64,000 nt of DNA from Portibacter marinus (lineage in GTDB: Bacteria; Bacteroidota; Bacteroidia; Chitinophagales; Saprospiraceae), in the NCBI RefSeq assembly GCF_021533195.1, contig NZ_JAJNKB010000005.1, positions 238,258 to 302,257 on the forward strand, read 5' to 3'. Positions 16,873 to 24,807 of the stretch are shown piece by piece. The notes beneath the pieces were generated by a model. That model worked only from the letters and a program-made list of their open reading frames with translations, was not told the DNA's origin and searched no databases. Position 1 is the first letter of the stretch. Each line of letters opens with the position of its first letter. The translations under genes were made by a program, and so were the position numbers.

Positions 16873-18851
16873 AGCTCTTCGAATTTTCTTTTTCCTAGCA
16901 AATAAAAACTAATAGGTATGACCTTGTTATACTTTCCAGTGTGATTCTCCGGGCCGATGGCATTTTCCTCTATCAGGCGGTTGAAGTTTCTTTTCGACTT
17001 CATGATTTTCCTAAAATTACCATAGACCGATAAATGAGCTTTAACGACTGTCGGAATAGCATCCCATTGACCTTTCATGAACAACAGTAAGGCTGCTCCG
17101 CCATCGAGGACTAGTCTCAAGATAAACTTGGGATACTTCATCAAGCCGGTCTCATTTTTAAGGAAAGTTTTCAAACTATTTCTGAAGTTAAGATAGATCT
17201 TCTTAGAACTTTGGTAGGGTAGCGTGCCTCCGCCCAGATGGTAAACCACACTTTCATTGACAGACATGACCTTGTATCCTGCCCTTTTCATACGCCAGCA
17301 TAAATCTATCTCCTCATAATGTGCAAAGTAAGTTTCGTCAAAACCTCCAAGGTTGTTGAATAGCTCTGTTCTGACCACCATAGCAGCACCACTTGCCCAA
17401 AAAACCTCTAAAGTATGATCGAATTGTCCTTCATCTAATTCTACTTCGTCAAAAATTCGACCTTTACAAAATGCATAAGATAAAGCATCAAGATAGCCTC
17501 CGGCTGCTCCGGCATGTTCAAACTTTGTAGGCTCGGAAAGCGATCTGATCTTAGGCTGGCATGCTCCTATCGTCTTATCGTTAGACATTAATTTAAGGAT
17601 GGGGTCTAGCCAGTTTTCAGTTACTAAAACATCATTGTTTAAGAGGACGGTGAATTCTGTGTCCACGTCTTTCATTGACCTGTTATAACCTTCTGCGAAT
17701 CCATAATTCTTTGAGTAGGCTAAGACGTTAACCTCAGGATGCCATTCTTCCAGATATGCTACCGATTCATCCGTTGAAGCATTGTCTATGACCAGTATAT
17801 CCACGTCATCTTTACTACTATACAAAACCGAAGGCAAGTATGATTCAAGGTAATCCAATCCATTATAATTGATAATAGCAATAGTGCATTTTGCAGATTG
17901 CTCCATTTGCCTTACCAAATACTGATGCAATACGAGCTTTGCATGCTGTTCATCTTCATGTAATTGAACTTTTAACTTTTGGAGATTATCAAAAGTCATG
18001 TCATCCCTAATGAACATAACCAATTCAAGTGTTAGTGTTTCACCGTAAATATCATGATCAAATTCAAATATATTAACCTCGATTCTCCTTTCCTCTTTCC
18101 CTTTTAAAGTCGGTCTTTTGCCTATGTAAAGCATTCCCTGGTAACGTTCTGCTCCGATTTTAACAAAAACAGCATATATCCCATCGGGAGGAATCAATTT
18201 ATGTTTTTCGCTAATTTGAATATTGGCTGTGGGAAAACCTAATTCTTTACCTATTTGCTCGCCACTGATGACTTTTCCGGTGATGACATAATGGTAATTC
18301 AGAAATTTATGTGCAGCTGACATCTCTGCATTCAATATGGCTTTTCGGATCTTCGTACTTGAGATGGTGATTTCTTCTATTTCCTGTGCTTCTATCTGAA
18401 CCACCTTGAACTGAAATTTTTCCTGATATGCCTTTAGCAGGTCAATATTCCCTTCACGATTCAATCCAAATCTGTGATCATATCCGATGACGATAAAGCT
18501 AGGCTTGAAATATCTCTCCAGAAAGTTCTCCACGTAATCTCGTGGGTGCATCTGTGAAAATTCGACTGTAAAGGGCACGATAACGAGTATGTCCACGCCA
18601 AATTTTTCTAGAAGTTCTATTTTTTCCTCAAGTGAGGTCAGTAGTGACAAGGATTGGTCTTTGGGATAAATCACACTTCTTGGGTGTGGATCAAACGTTA
18701 CAATGACGCTCTTTCCATTGATCTCCGTCGCCAACTGGTTAATTCGAGCAATGATCTTTTGATGTCCCCGATGCACACCATCAAAAGAGCCAATCGTCAC
18801 TACAGCATTTTCAATCTCTGGAATTTCTTCCAGCTTTCGAAATATTCTCAT
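16869..18851 (-). CDS. ribF: Fusion of riboflavin kinase/FAD synthetase with a family-2 glycosyltransferase
   Basis: A 660-residue single frame. Residues 1-312 are RibF: the nucleotidyl-transfer block GSFDGVHRGHQKI at 22-34, SSTKIR, and the kinase block GKELGFPTANI with ERRIEVNIFEFD. Residues 316-660 form a complete GT2 enzyme: IAIINYNG, ILVIDNASTDES, the NNDVL metal-site string and GGFDETYFAHYEEIDLCWRM. The junction reads QYLVRQM, and M316 (ATG at 17906) could itself start the second enzyme. RibF makes FMN and FAD; the GT2 half likely works in cell-surface glycan synthesis. The functions are unrelated, so a lost stop or a sequence error is a live alternative: TAA occurs one frame off at 17914-17912. 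Confidence 0.9.
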   Translation of the reverse strand: MRIFRKLEEIPEIENAVVTIGSFDGVHRGHQKIIARINQLATEINGKSVIVTFDPHPRSVIYPKDQSLSLLTSLEEKIELLEKFGVDILVIVPFTVEFSQMHPRDYVENFLERYFKPSFIVIGYDHRFGLNREGNIDLLKAYQEKFQFKVVQIEAQEIEEITISSTKIRKAILNAEMSAAHKFLNYHYVITGKVISGEQIGKELGFPTANIQISEKHKLIPPDGIYAVFVKIGAERYQGMLYIGKRPTLKGKEERRIEVNIFEFDHDIYGETLTLELVMFIRDDMTFDNLQKLKVQLHEDEQHAKLVLHQYLVRQMEQSAKCTIAIINYNGLDYLESYLPSVLYSSKDDVDILVIDNASTDESVAYLEEWHPEVNVLAYSKNYGFAEGYNRSMKDVDTEFTVLLNNDVLVTENWLDPILKLMSNDKTIGACQPKIRSLSEPTKFEHAGAAGGYLDALSYAFCKGRIFDEVELDEGQFDHTLEVFWASGAAMVVRTELFNNLGGFDETYFAHYEEIDLCWRMKRAGYKVMSVNESVVYHLGGGTLPYQSSKKIYLNFRNSLKTFLKNETGLMKYPKFILRLVLDGGAALLLFMKGQWDAIPTVVKAHLSVYGNFRKIMKSKRNFNRLIEENAIGPENHTGKYNKVIPISFYLLGKRKFEEL

Positions 18852-18937
18852 TTACTTGTCGGGAGTAAAATTTATGCAAAAGTAATAAAATTAAGGTCTT
18901 AAAAAACCACTGAAACATTAATGAATATTAAATGTTT

Positions 18938-18945
18938 TACATTTG
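18938..18945 (+). promoter_or_regulatory. Putative -7 promoter element for mrp
   Basis: TACATTTG, full consensus match, 17 bases before the ATG at 18963. It lies downstream of the ATG at 18921, which therefore should not be the start. Confidence 0.5.
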
Positions 18946-18962
18946 TAGTAAATTATAAAACA

Positions 18963-20051
18963 ATGTCGATTGACAACAATAAGGTGGTAAGTGCATTAGG
19001 GACTGTGAAAGACCCCAAGACCGGGTTGAATATCATCCGATCGAAGATGGTGGAAGGACTGAAAATTGACAATTTGAATGTTACTTTTACTCTGAATGTG
19101 CCTTCAGATGACCCTCAAATTAAGAGTGAAATTAATTTTGCCTGTATTGCTGCCATTCAGAATGTATATCCGGAGGCCAATGTGCATGTTCATATGGCCG
19201 GATCCGGTACTCCAAATAAGAAAGGGACCCTTCCTCAAATCAAGAACATAATTGCTGTGGGTAGCGGGAAAGGCGGAGTAGGAAAATCTACGGTTGCTGT
19301 CAATCTTGCACTAGGGCTGAAAGAGCTTGGTGCCAGTGTGGGTTTAATGGATGCCGATTTATATGGACCTTCTGTACCTACCTTGCTAGGTATGCAGGGT
19401 GAGCGGCCTAAGATTGAGAAATTGTATGGTCAACCGAAAATGAGACCATTGGAAAAATATGGGATATCGACCATTTCTATTGGATTCATCATTGAGCCCG
19501 AGCAGGCGGTAGTTTTACGGGGTCCCAGGTTAGGTGGAATTATCAAGCAATTTATCAACGATTGTCTTTGGCCGGAATTAGATTTTTTAATTATTGACTT
19601 ACCTCCGGGAACAGGCGATATTCAATTGACTATGGTTCAGACCGTTCCGGTCACTGGTGTTGTTATGGTGACCACTCCACAGGAATTGGCGTATGTAGAT
19701 GCACTTAAGGCGATGAATATGTTTAAACTGTCTAACGTCAATGTTCCAATTTTGGGTGTGGTAGAAAATATGGCGTGGTTTACACCTGGAGAGCTTCCTG
19801 ATCACAAGTATTATATTTTTGGAAAAGGGGCTGGTAAAAGATTGGTTAAGGAAAGCAATACAACCCTTCTAGGTCAAATACCGTTGATCCAAAGTGTAAG
19901 GGAGTCCGGTGACAGTGGTGCACCAGCAATGACGCAAAAGGATCATCTCGCCTTCCCGTATTTCAAATCGATGGCAGAAAAAACACTTCACCAGGTCAAT
20001 TTGCGAAATGAAGTGATGGCACCAACCCAAATAGTGAAAATAAAAACGTAA
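18963..20051 (+). CDS. mrp: Mrp/NBP35-family iron-sulfur cluster carrier ATPase
   Basis: A 362-residue protein. Residues 1-85 are a MIP18/DUF59-like domain, and the rest is a deviant-Walker P-loop ATPase with GSGKGGVGKSTVAVNLA, the switch string DADLYGPSVPTLLG, and DLPPGTGDIQLT. Mrp proteins carry and deliver Fe-S clusters. I do not see the usual C-terminal CxxC; the equivalent region reads ENMAWFTPGELPDHKYYIFG, so the bridging cysteines appear to be absent. The start at 18963 is set by the promoter and by homologous N-termini. The next gene, a NifU-like scaffold, supports an Fe-S role. Confidence 0.92.
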   Translation: MSIDNNKVVSALGTVKDPKTGLNIIRSKMVEGLKIDNLNVTFTLNVPSDDPQIKSEINFACIAAIQNVYPEANVHVHMAGSGTPNKKGTLPQIKNIIAVGSGKGGVGKSTVAVNLALGLKELGASVGLMDADLYGPSVPTLLGMQGERPKIEKLYGQPKMRPLEKYGISTISIGFIIEPEQAVVLRGPRLGGIIKQFINDCLWPELDFLIIDLPPGTGDIQLTMVQTVPVTGVVMVTTPQELAYVDALKAMNMFKLSNVNVPILGVVENMAWFTPGELPDHKYYIFGKGAGKRLVKESNTTLLGQIPLIQSVRESGDSGAPAMTQKDHLAFPYFKSMAEKTLHQVNLRNEVMAPTQIVKIKT

Positions 20052-20060
20052 TTTTGCAGT

Positions 20061-20318
20061 ATGTCTGACAATGAAAGAAAGGAATGGATCAATAGAGTAG
20101 ATACTGCTCTAGAAGACATTAGGCCTCACTTAGCCGTGGACGGTGGAAATATCGAGGTCATGGATGTTACCGATGAACTGTTGGTGGAAGTGAAGTGGCT
20201 TGGTAATTGCGAAATGTGTTCCATGTCTACGATGACCATGAAAGCTGGGGTAGAGCAGGCAATCAAATCCAGGGTGCCTGAAATCAATGGTGTAGTGGCA
20301 GTCAATGGAGTTCAATAA
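20061..20318 (+). CDS. NifU C-terminal-domain Fe-S scaffold protein
   Basis: An 85-residue protein that is nearly only the Nfu domain: [16 protein letters not shown] and the CxxC cluster ligand in [19 protein letters not shown]. Nfu proteins hold a bridging 4Fe-4S cluster between two subunits and pass it to apoproteins. It follows mrp by nine bases, and its end overlaps the pyrF start by 14 bases. The pairing with mrp suggests hand-over of clusters between the two. Confidence 0.93.
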   Translation: MSDNERKEWINRVDTALEDIRPHLAVDGGNIEVMDVTDELLVEVKWLGNCEMCSMSTMTMKAGVEQAIKSRVPEINGVVAVNGVQ

Positions 20319-21132
20319 TCAACGAATTTTCGAGTATATTTTAAAGAAGCAATCCTTCCTTTGTGTAGGATTAGACAGCGATTTCGAACGAATACCGGAT
20401 CACTTAAAGGATACGGAAGATCCTGTATTTGAATTTAATAAAGCGATTATTGATGCGACAAAAGATTTTTGCGTCGCTTACAAACCGAATATTGCATTTT
20501 ACGAATCTTTAGGACCAAAGGGGTGGCACTCGTTACATAAGACCCTCGAATATATCCCAGAGGATATCTTTACCATTGCAGATGCCAAAAGGGGAGATAT
20601 CGGTTATACTTCCGCACAATATGCGCGCACCTTTTTCCAAACCTATGAGTTCGACAGCGTGACCATTGCTCCTTATATGGGAGAAGACTCCGTCACACCA
20701 TTTTTAGGATTTAAGAAGTATGTTATTTTACTGGGACTTACTTCTAATAGAGGAAGCACCGATTTTCAACATTTTAAAAATGAAAATGGTCAGGAGTTAC
20801 ATGAACTGGTAGTGACTAAGGCACAGCAATGGGCAAGTCCCGACGAACTAATGTTTGTAATAGGGGCGACCCATCCGGAGGCCTTTAGAAAAATCCGATC
20901 ATTGGCTCCAGAGCATTTTTTTCTGGTTCCGGGAGTTGGAGCTCAGGGTGGTTCCCTGGAAGGCGTTTGTAGGCATGGCATGAATGATCAAGTAGGATTG
21001 TTGATTAATTCTTCGAGAGGTATTATTTTTGCTTCTACGGGTAAATCATTCGCTCGTGATGCTGGGATCAAGGCTCAAGAGTTGCAAATTGAAATGGCTA
21101 AGATTCTAAAACAAAAAGGTTTTATCCAATAG
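20305..21132 (+). CDS. pyrF: Orotidine 5'-phosphate decarboxylase, type 2
   Basis: A 275-residue enzyme making UMP from OMP. The catalytic K/D cluster is in [15 protein letters not shown], with [15 protein letters not shown] phosphate-side residues near the start (LCVGLDSD) and VPGVGAQGG near the C-terminus. Length and spacing match the longer bacterial type 2 class. The first 14 bases overlap the NifU-like gene. No other pyrimidine genes are near. It converges with a GNAT gene with two bases between the stops. Confidence 0.94.
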   Translation: MEFNNQRIFEYILKKQSFLCVGLDSDFERIPDHLKDTEDPVFEFNKAIIDATKDFCVAYKPNIAFYESLGPKGWHSLHKTLEYIPEDIFTIADAKRGDIGYTSAQYARTFFQTYEFDSVTIAPYMGEDSVTPFLGFKKYVILLGLTSNRGSTDFQHFKNENGQELHELVVTKAQQWASPDELMFVIGATHPEAFRKIRSLAPEHFFLVPGVGAQGGSLEGVCRHGMNDQVGLLINSSRGIIFASTGKSFARDAGIKAQELQIEMAKILKQKGFIQ

Positions 21133-21134
21133 TT

Positions 21135-21665
21135 CTACGTAGTACTTACTGAATAGATATAGTCCTCGCAATCTTCTTCATCATTGTACTTGATACCTAA
21201 ATTAACAAAGCCATTTTTATTTAAAACGCATTGACTTGCAATATTTCGGCGGTCAGCATATGCAACGAGGTTGTTAATCTCTGGTATTTCCTCACACAAT
21301 CTAATAAGTCCAGCGACCATTTCGCTTCCAAATCCTTTACCCCAATATTTTCTAAGCAAGCGATAGCCAATTTCCCAGTTATCTTCCTTGTCTTTAATCA
21401 AGGCAATGGTACCCACAAAATCTTCACTTTCCTTCTTGACTACTGCCCACACCCAAAATTCATTTTCTTCGTCAAGATACCTGGATATTACCTTTTTTAA
21501 ATCTTTTCGATTCTCCTTTTCGGTGTTTGCTTTTTTAGCTACATATTTCATAACCTCGGGATCGCCTTGCATTTCATGAAATGCGTCAAAGTCATACGAA
21601 GTAAGTTGCCTTATGGTCAGTCGCTCTGTTTGATAAATATTATCTTGTTTCAAAATAGATATCAT
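21135..21665 (-). CDS. GNAT acetyltransferase, RimJ/RimL-like
   Basis: A 176-residue acetyl-CoA-dependent N-acetyltransferase. It begins near TERLTIRQLTSYD, typical of the RimJ/RimL subclass, and has the acetyl-CoA loop RKYWGKGFGSEMVAGLI followed by AYADRRNIASQCVLNKNGF. Substrate unknown; protein N-termini and small amines are both common in the subclass. Its start codon is separated by a single base from the start of the divergent gene at 21667, so at least one promoter must lie inside the neighbouring frame or one start is wrong. Confidence 0.88.
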   Translation of the reverse strand: MISILKQDNIYQTERLTIRQLTSYDFDAFHEMQGDPEVMKYVAKKANTEKENRKDLKKVISRYLDEENEFWVWAVVKKESEDFVGTIALIKDKEDNWEIGYRLLRKYWGKGFGSEMVAGLIRLCEEIPEINNLVAYADRRNIASQCVLNKNGFVNLGIKYNDEEDCEDYIYSVSTT

Positions 21666-21666
21666 A

Positions 21667-22104
21667 ATGAAAGTAAAGTTAATGATCTTTTGCCTTTTTA
21701 CCTTACCCTTCTTGTGCTCAGCACAGATAAGCTCTGAGGATCGAGAAGAAATTATTGAGGTGATGAATTTTCAGGAGAATGCGTGGAATGAAGGAGACAT
21801 TCCAGCCTTTATGGAAGGATATTGGAAATCTGATTCATTAAGATTTACCAGTTCAGGTCGAACCAATATGGGTTGGCAGAATACACTTGAAGGCTATATT
21901 AAAGCGTATCCGACTTTAGAGAAAATGGGAAAGTTGACTTTTGAAATATTTGATATATATCCTATAACCGATGGTTCCGCGGCATTAACGGGATCTTACT
22001 ACCTTGAAAGAATGGATGAGGATTTGAGCGGATTTTTCACGTTGATCTGGCGGAAAATAGATGAGGAATGGAAAATCGTTTCAGATATGACTTGTACTAA
22101 CTGA
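21667..22104 (+). CDS. Exported SnoaL/DUF4440-like protein
   Basis: A 145-residue protein with a signal peptide (MKVKLMIFCLFTLPFLCSA, cleavage before QISS). The mature part is one cone-shaped NTF2-like domain, with WNEGDIPAFMEGYWKSDSL and the C-terminal LIWRKIDEEWKIVSDM. DUF4440 proteins bind small ligands or act as enzymes, and no catalytic residue can be assigned here. It probably acts in the periplasm. It is divergent from the GNAT gene with one base between starts. Confidence 0.82.
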   Translation: MKVKLMIFCLFTLPFLCSAQISSEDREEIIEVMNFQENAWNEGDIPAFMEGYWKSDSLRFTSSGRTNMGWQNTLEGYIKAYPTLEKMGKLTFEIFDIYPITDGSAALTGSYYLERMDEDLSGFFTLIWRKIDEEWKIVSDMTCTN

Positions 22105-22129
22105 TGCTTGCATTTCATGCATTGTGTGT

Positions 22130-23518
22130 CTAAAATGAAATGATCTTAAGATGAGGGTGTTCCAGGATATAGTTTCTTACAATATTATTGGTTTCTGGAT
22201 TTTCAGGGACATAGTTAATGGTTTCCTTGATTTCCTCTATGCCCATGTTCAGGTCTTCCACAGTGGCGTATCCAAAACCTCTGTAATATCCTTCTTCGAC
22301 TAGAATAACTGAGTATTCCTCTTTATGACGACCCTGATCGACCAGAATGAAATTTTCACGAAAAAGCCGGGATAGGCTCGATATGGCCAGATTGGCTCTT
22401 TCATTATAATCTTCTACAGATTCCTTGAGAATACAGGCACCCAAGCAGTTACCTAGCTTATAATCGAAGCACGGACCATCGCCGCTTTCCAGGTCATTTA
22501 ATTTTAAGCAAAGTGTAAATTCCTTCGAAACATTTTTGATATGTGATTTTGCACTTTGAAGGCTGGAATAGTCTGAAAGAATGTTTTTGTCCTTTCTACG
22601 TTTCTTGCTAGTTTTCTCAATACGAAGTCTTAAATATCCCAAATCATCTATAAAATGATGGACGAAATATGGAAAATGTTTATTTCTGGAAGCTCGATTG
22701 ATTTCAGGCTGATGTAATTTTATTTCTCTAGATTCATGGAGCAGTGAAATAAGTTCACTACCAGTTAGCTCAAAATCGATAGAATCAACGTGTTTTTGCA
22801 AATTCTCTGCTTTCTTAGTCGTCTTAACAAAGTGCTGAATGACCCTTTTTTTAATGTTCACACTTTTTCCAATGTAGACCACTTTTCCATAAGAATTATA
22901 AAAGTAGTAGACGCCACACTCTTCCGGAAGCTGGTGTAAACGCTCCATGGTAATGGACTTGGGCAGTTGAGATTCTCTTAGTCCATGATTAATGTACATT
23001 TTGATATTATCGGCAGAATCTTCGACTTTAAAAATTTTCTCCAATAGTTCCGTCGTAGCCATGGCATCTGCTAGGGCTCTATGTCTGGCATTGACCTCTA
23101 TTCCAAAGTGCTTGATCAGGTTTCCCAGGCTGTATGATTTCAGACCTGGAAAAGTCTTTCGGGCCAATCTGACGGTATCCAGCTGGCGTTTGCTATAGGT
23201 GTAACCTAAATCTTTAAATGCCTCTTTAATAAAAGTGTAATCAAATCTCACATTATGCGCGACGAAAATAGCCCCTTCGGTAAGTTCGACGATCTTCTTT
23301 GCCACTTCGTAGAATCTAGGAGCATCGGCGACCATTTCATCCGTTATTCCTGTTATTCTCACAATATTCGGAGGAATACTCCTTCCTGGATTGATGAGTG
23401 TTTCATAGGTTTCTAAAACACGATTTCCATCATGTACAACGACTCCTATTTCAGTGATTTTATCGCGTTTTGCCATTCCACCAGTTGTTTCGATGTCAAT
23501 AATGGCATATTTTTTCAC
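22130..23518 (-). CDS. DnaQ-like 3'-5' exonuclease fused to a GIY-YIG (UvrC-type) nuclease
   Basis: A 462-residue nuclease. Residues 1-165 are a DEDDh exonuclease: D and E in IIDIETTGG, D in HNVRFDYTFIK, and H/D in RHRALADAMAT. Residues 195-280 are GIY-YIG: GVYYFYNSYGKVVYIGKSVNIKKRV. The remainder includes a Cys-containing stretch (CFDYKLGNCLGACI) like that after the GIY-YIG domain in UvrC/Cho relatives. Known as a fused epsilon-subunit/Cho-like protein in several phyla; a repair role is inferred. A TAAATTTG element at 23562-23555 is a likely promoter. Confidence 0.92.
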   Translation of the reverse strand: MKKYAIIDIETTGGMAKRDKITEIGVVVHDGNRVLETYETLINPGRSIPPNIVRITGITDEMVADAPRFYEVAKKIVELTEGAIFVAHNVRFDYTFIKEAFKDLGYTYSKRQLDTVRLARKTFPGLKSYSLGNLIKHFGIEVNARHRALADAMATTELLEKIFKVEDSADNIKMYINHGLRESQLPKSITMERLHQLPEECGVYYFYNSYGKVVYIGKSVNIKKRVIQHFVKTTKKAENLQKHVDSIDFELTGSELISLLHESREIKLHQPEINRASRNKHFPYFVHHFIDDLGYLRLRIEKTSKKRRKDKNILSDYSSLQSAKSHIKNVSKEFTLCLKLNDLESGDGPCFDYKLGNCLGACILKESVEDYNERANLAISSLSRLFRENFILVDQGRHKEEYSVILVEEGYYRGFGYATVEDLNMGIEEIKETINYVPENPETNNIVRNYILEHPHLKIISF

Positions 23519-23554
23519 TAAATTTGACGATTAAGGCGTTAACAATTGAGATGC

Positions 23555-23562
23555 AAATTTAA
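23555..23562 (-). promoter_or_regulatory. Putative -7 promoter element for the exonuclease/GIY-YIG gene
   Basis: TAAATTTG on the minus strand, full consensus, 36 bases before the start codon. Confidence 0.45.
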
Positions 23563-23572
23563 TATAAATTAG

Positions 23573-24799
23573 ATGATTAGATATATATACTTTATTACAT
23601 GTGTTTTATTTGGATTAGCAGCTTGTGAAGAGCATTCAAATTCTATTGCAAACGGTTATGACAAGTCCAATGGGAAGTTTGTCTCAGCTGATGTCTCTAT
23701 CTCTGTAGGAGCAGAGCAAATGGGTGCTTACTATCCCTATATTAAAGATCGGAAGATAGGGCTGGTTGTTAATCAAACCAGTATGGTGAATGATAAGCAT
23801 TTAGTCGATACCTTGCTAGAATTAGAAGCGGATATCGCTGCAATCTTTGCTCCTGAACATGGTTTCAGAGGTGAAGCAGACGCAGGCGAGCATATCACAT
23901 CGGGTAAGGACCCATTGACAGGTGTGAATATCGTTTCGATTTATGGGAAAAATAAAAAACCAACAAAAGAACAACTGGCGGGTATCGATTTGATGATTTT
24001 TGACATTCAGGATGTAGGTGCTCGATTTTATACTTATATCTCCACACTGCATTATATTATGGAAGCGTGCGCGGAAAATAACATTCCATTACTAGTACTT
24101 GACAGGCCTAATCCAAATGGCTTTTTTGTAGATGGACCTGTTCTCGACAAGAATTATAAGTCTTTTGTGGGAATGCATAAGATCCCTGTCGTGCATGGCA
24201 TGACTGTAGGAGAATATGCAAAAATGATCAACGGTGAAAATTGGCTGCCCGATGGTATGCAATGCGAACTGGTTGTCATTCCTTGTGTAAATTATACGCA
24301 CAACATGACTTATGACCTGCCAATTAAACCATCACCTAATTTGCCTAATTTAAGATCTATTCTTTTGTATCCATCCATTTGCTTTTTTGAAGGGACTAAA
24401 ATAAGTATAGGCAGGGGTACTGATAAACAATTCCAATTGATCGGACATCCTGAATTGGATAATTATGAATTTACATTTACTCCTGAATCAAAGCCAGGAG
24501 CCACTTCACCAAAGTTGCAAGGTCAAAAGTGCTACGGAAGAGATCTCACCGAATTGTCCGTAGACTATTTAAAAGGAGTGGCAAAATTAGACCTTTCTTA
24601 TCTATTAGAAGCATATCAAGCTTTTCCAGATAAAGAGGAGTTCTTCTTAAAGAGTAGTTTTTTTGATAGACTAGCTGGAAGCGACCAACTTAGGAAACAG
24701 ATACAAGCTGGCTTATCGGAAAAAGAGATCAGGGCCAGTTGGGAACCGGCATTAAGCAATTATAAAAGAACTAGATCAAAGTATTTAATATATGAATAA
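23573..24799 (+). CDS. Exo-beta-N-acetylmuramidase NamZ-like lipoprotein (DUF1343)
   Basis: A 408-residue lipoprotein; the lipobox is in FGLAACEEH, so lipid attachment at Cys18 is expected. The domain has the family strings GLVVNQTSMV, APEHGFRGEADAGE, DIQDVGARFYTYISTLHYIMEA, LDRPNPNGFFVDGPVLD, and SPNLPNL. The founding NamZ enzymes cleave terminal MurNAc from peptidoglycan fragments for recycling. The gene stands alone here, without the kinase, etherase or transporter genes that accompany murein recycling in some relatives. It converges with the next gene at eight bases. Confidence 0.9.
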   Translation: MIRYIYFITCVLFGLAACEEHSNSIANGYDKSNGKFVSADVSISVGAEQMGAYYPYIKDRKIGLVVNQTSMVNDKHLVDTLLELEADIAAIFAPEHGFRGEADAGEHITSGKDPLTGVNIVSIYGKNKKPTKEQLAGIDLMIFDIQDVGARFYTYISTLHYIMEACAENNIPLLVLDRPNPNGFFVDGPVLDKNYKSFVGMHKIPVVHGMTVGEYAKMINGENWLPDGMQCELVVIPCVNYTHNMTYDLPIKPSPNLPNLRSILLYPSICFFEGTKISIGRGTDKQFQLIGHPELDNYEFTFTPESKPGATSPKLQGQKCYGRDLTELSVDYLKGVAKLDLSYLLEAYQAFPDKEEFFLKSSFFDRLAGSDQLRKQIQAGLSEKEIRASWEPALSNYKRTRSKYLIYE

Positions 24800-24807
24800 A
24801 GTATAAA

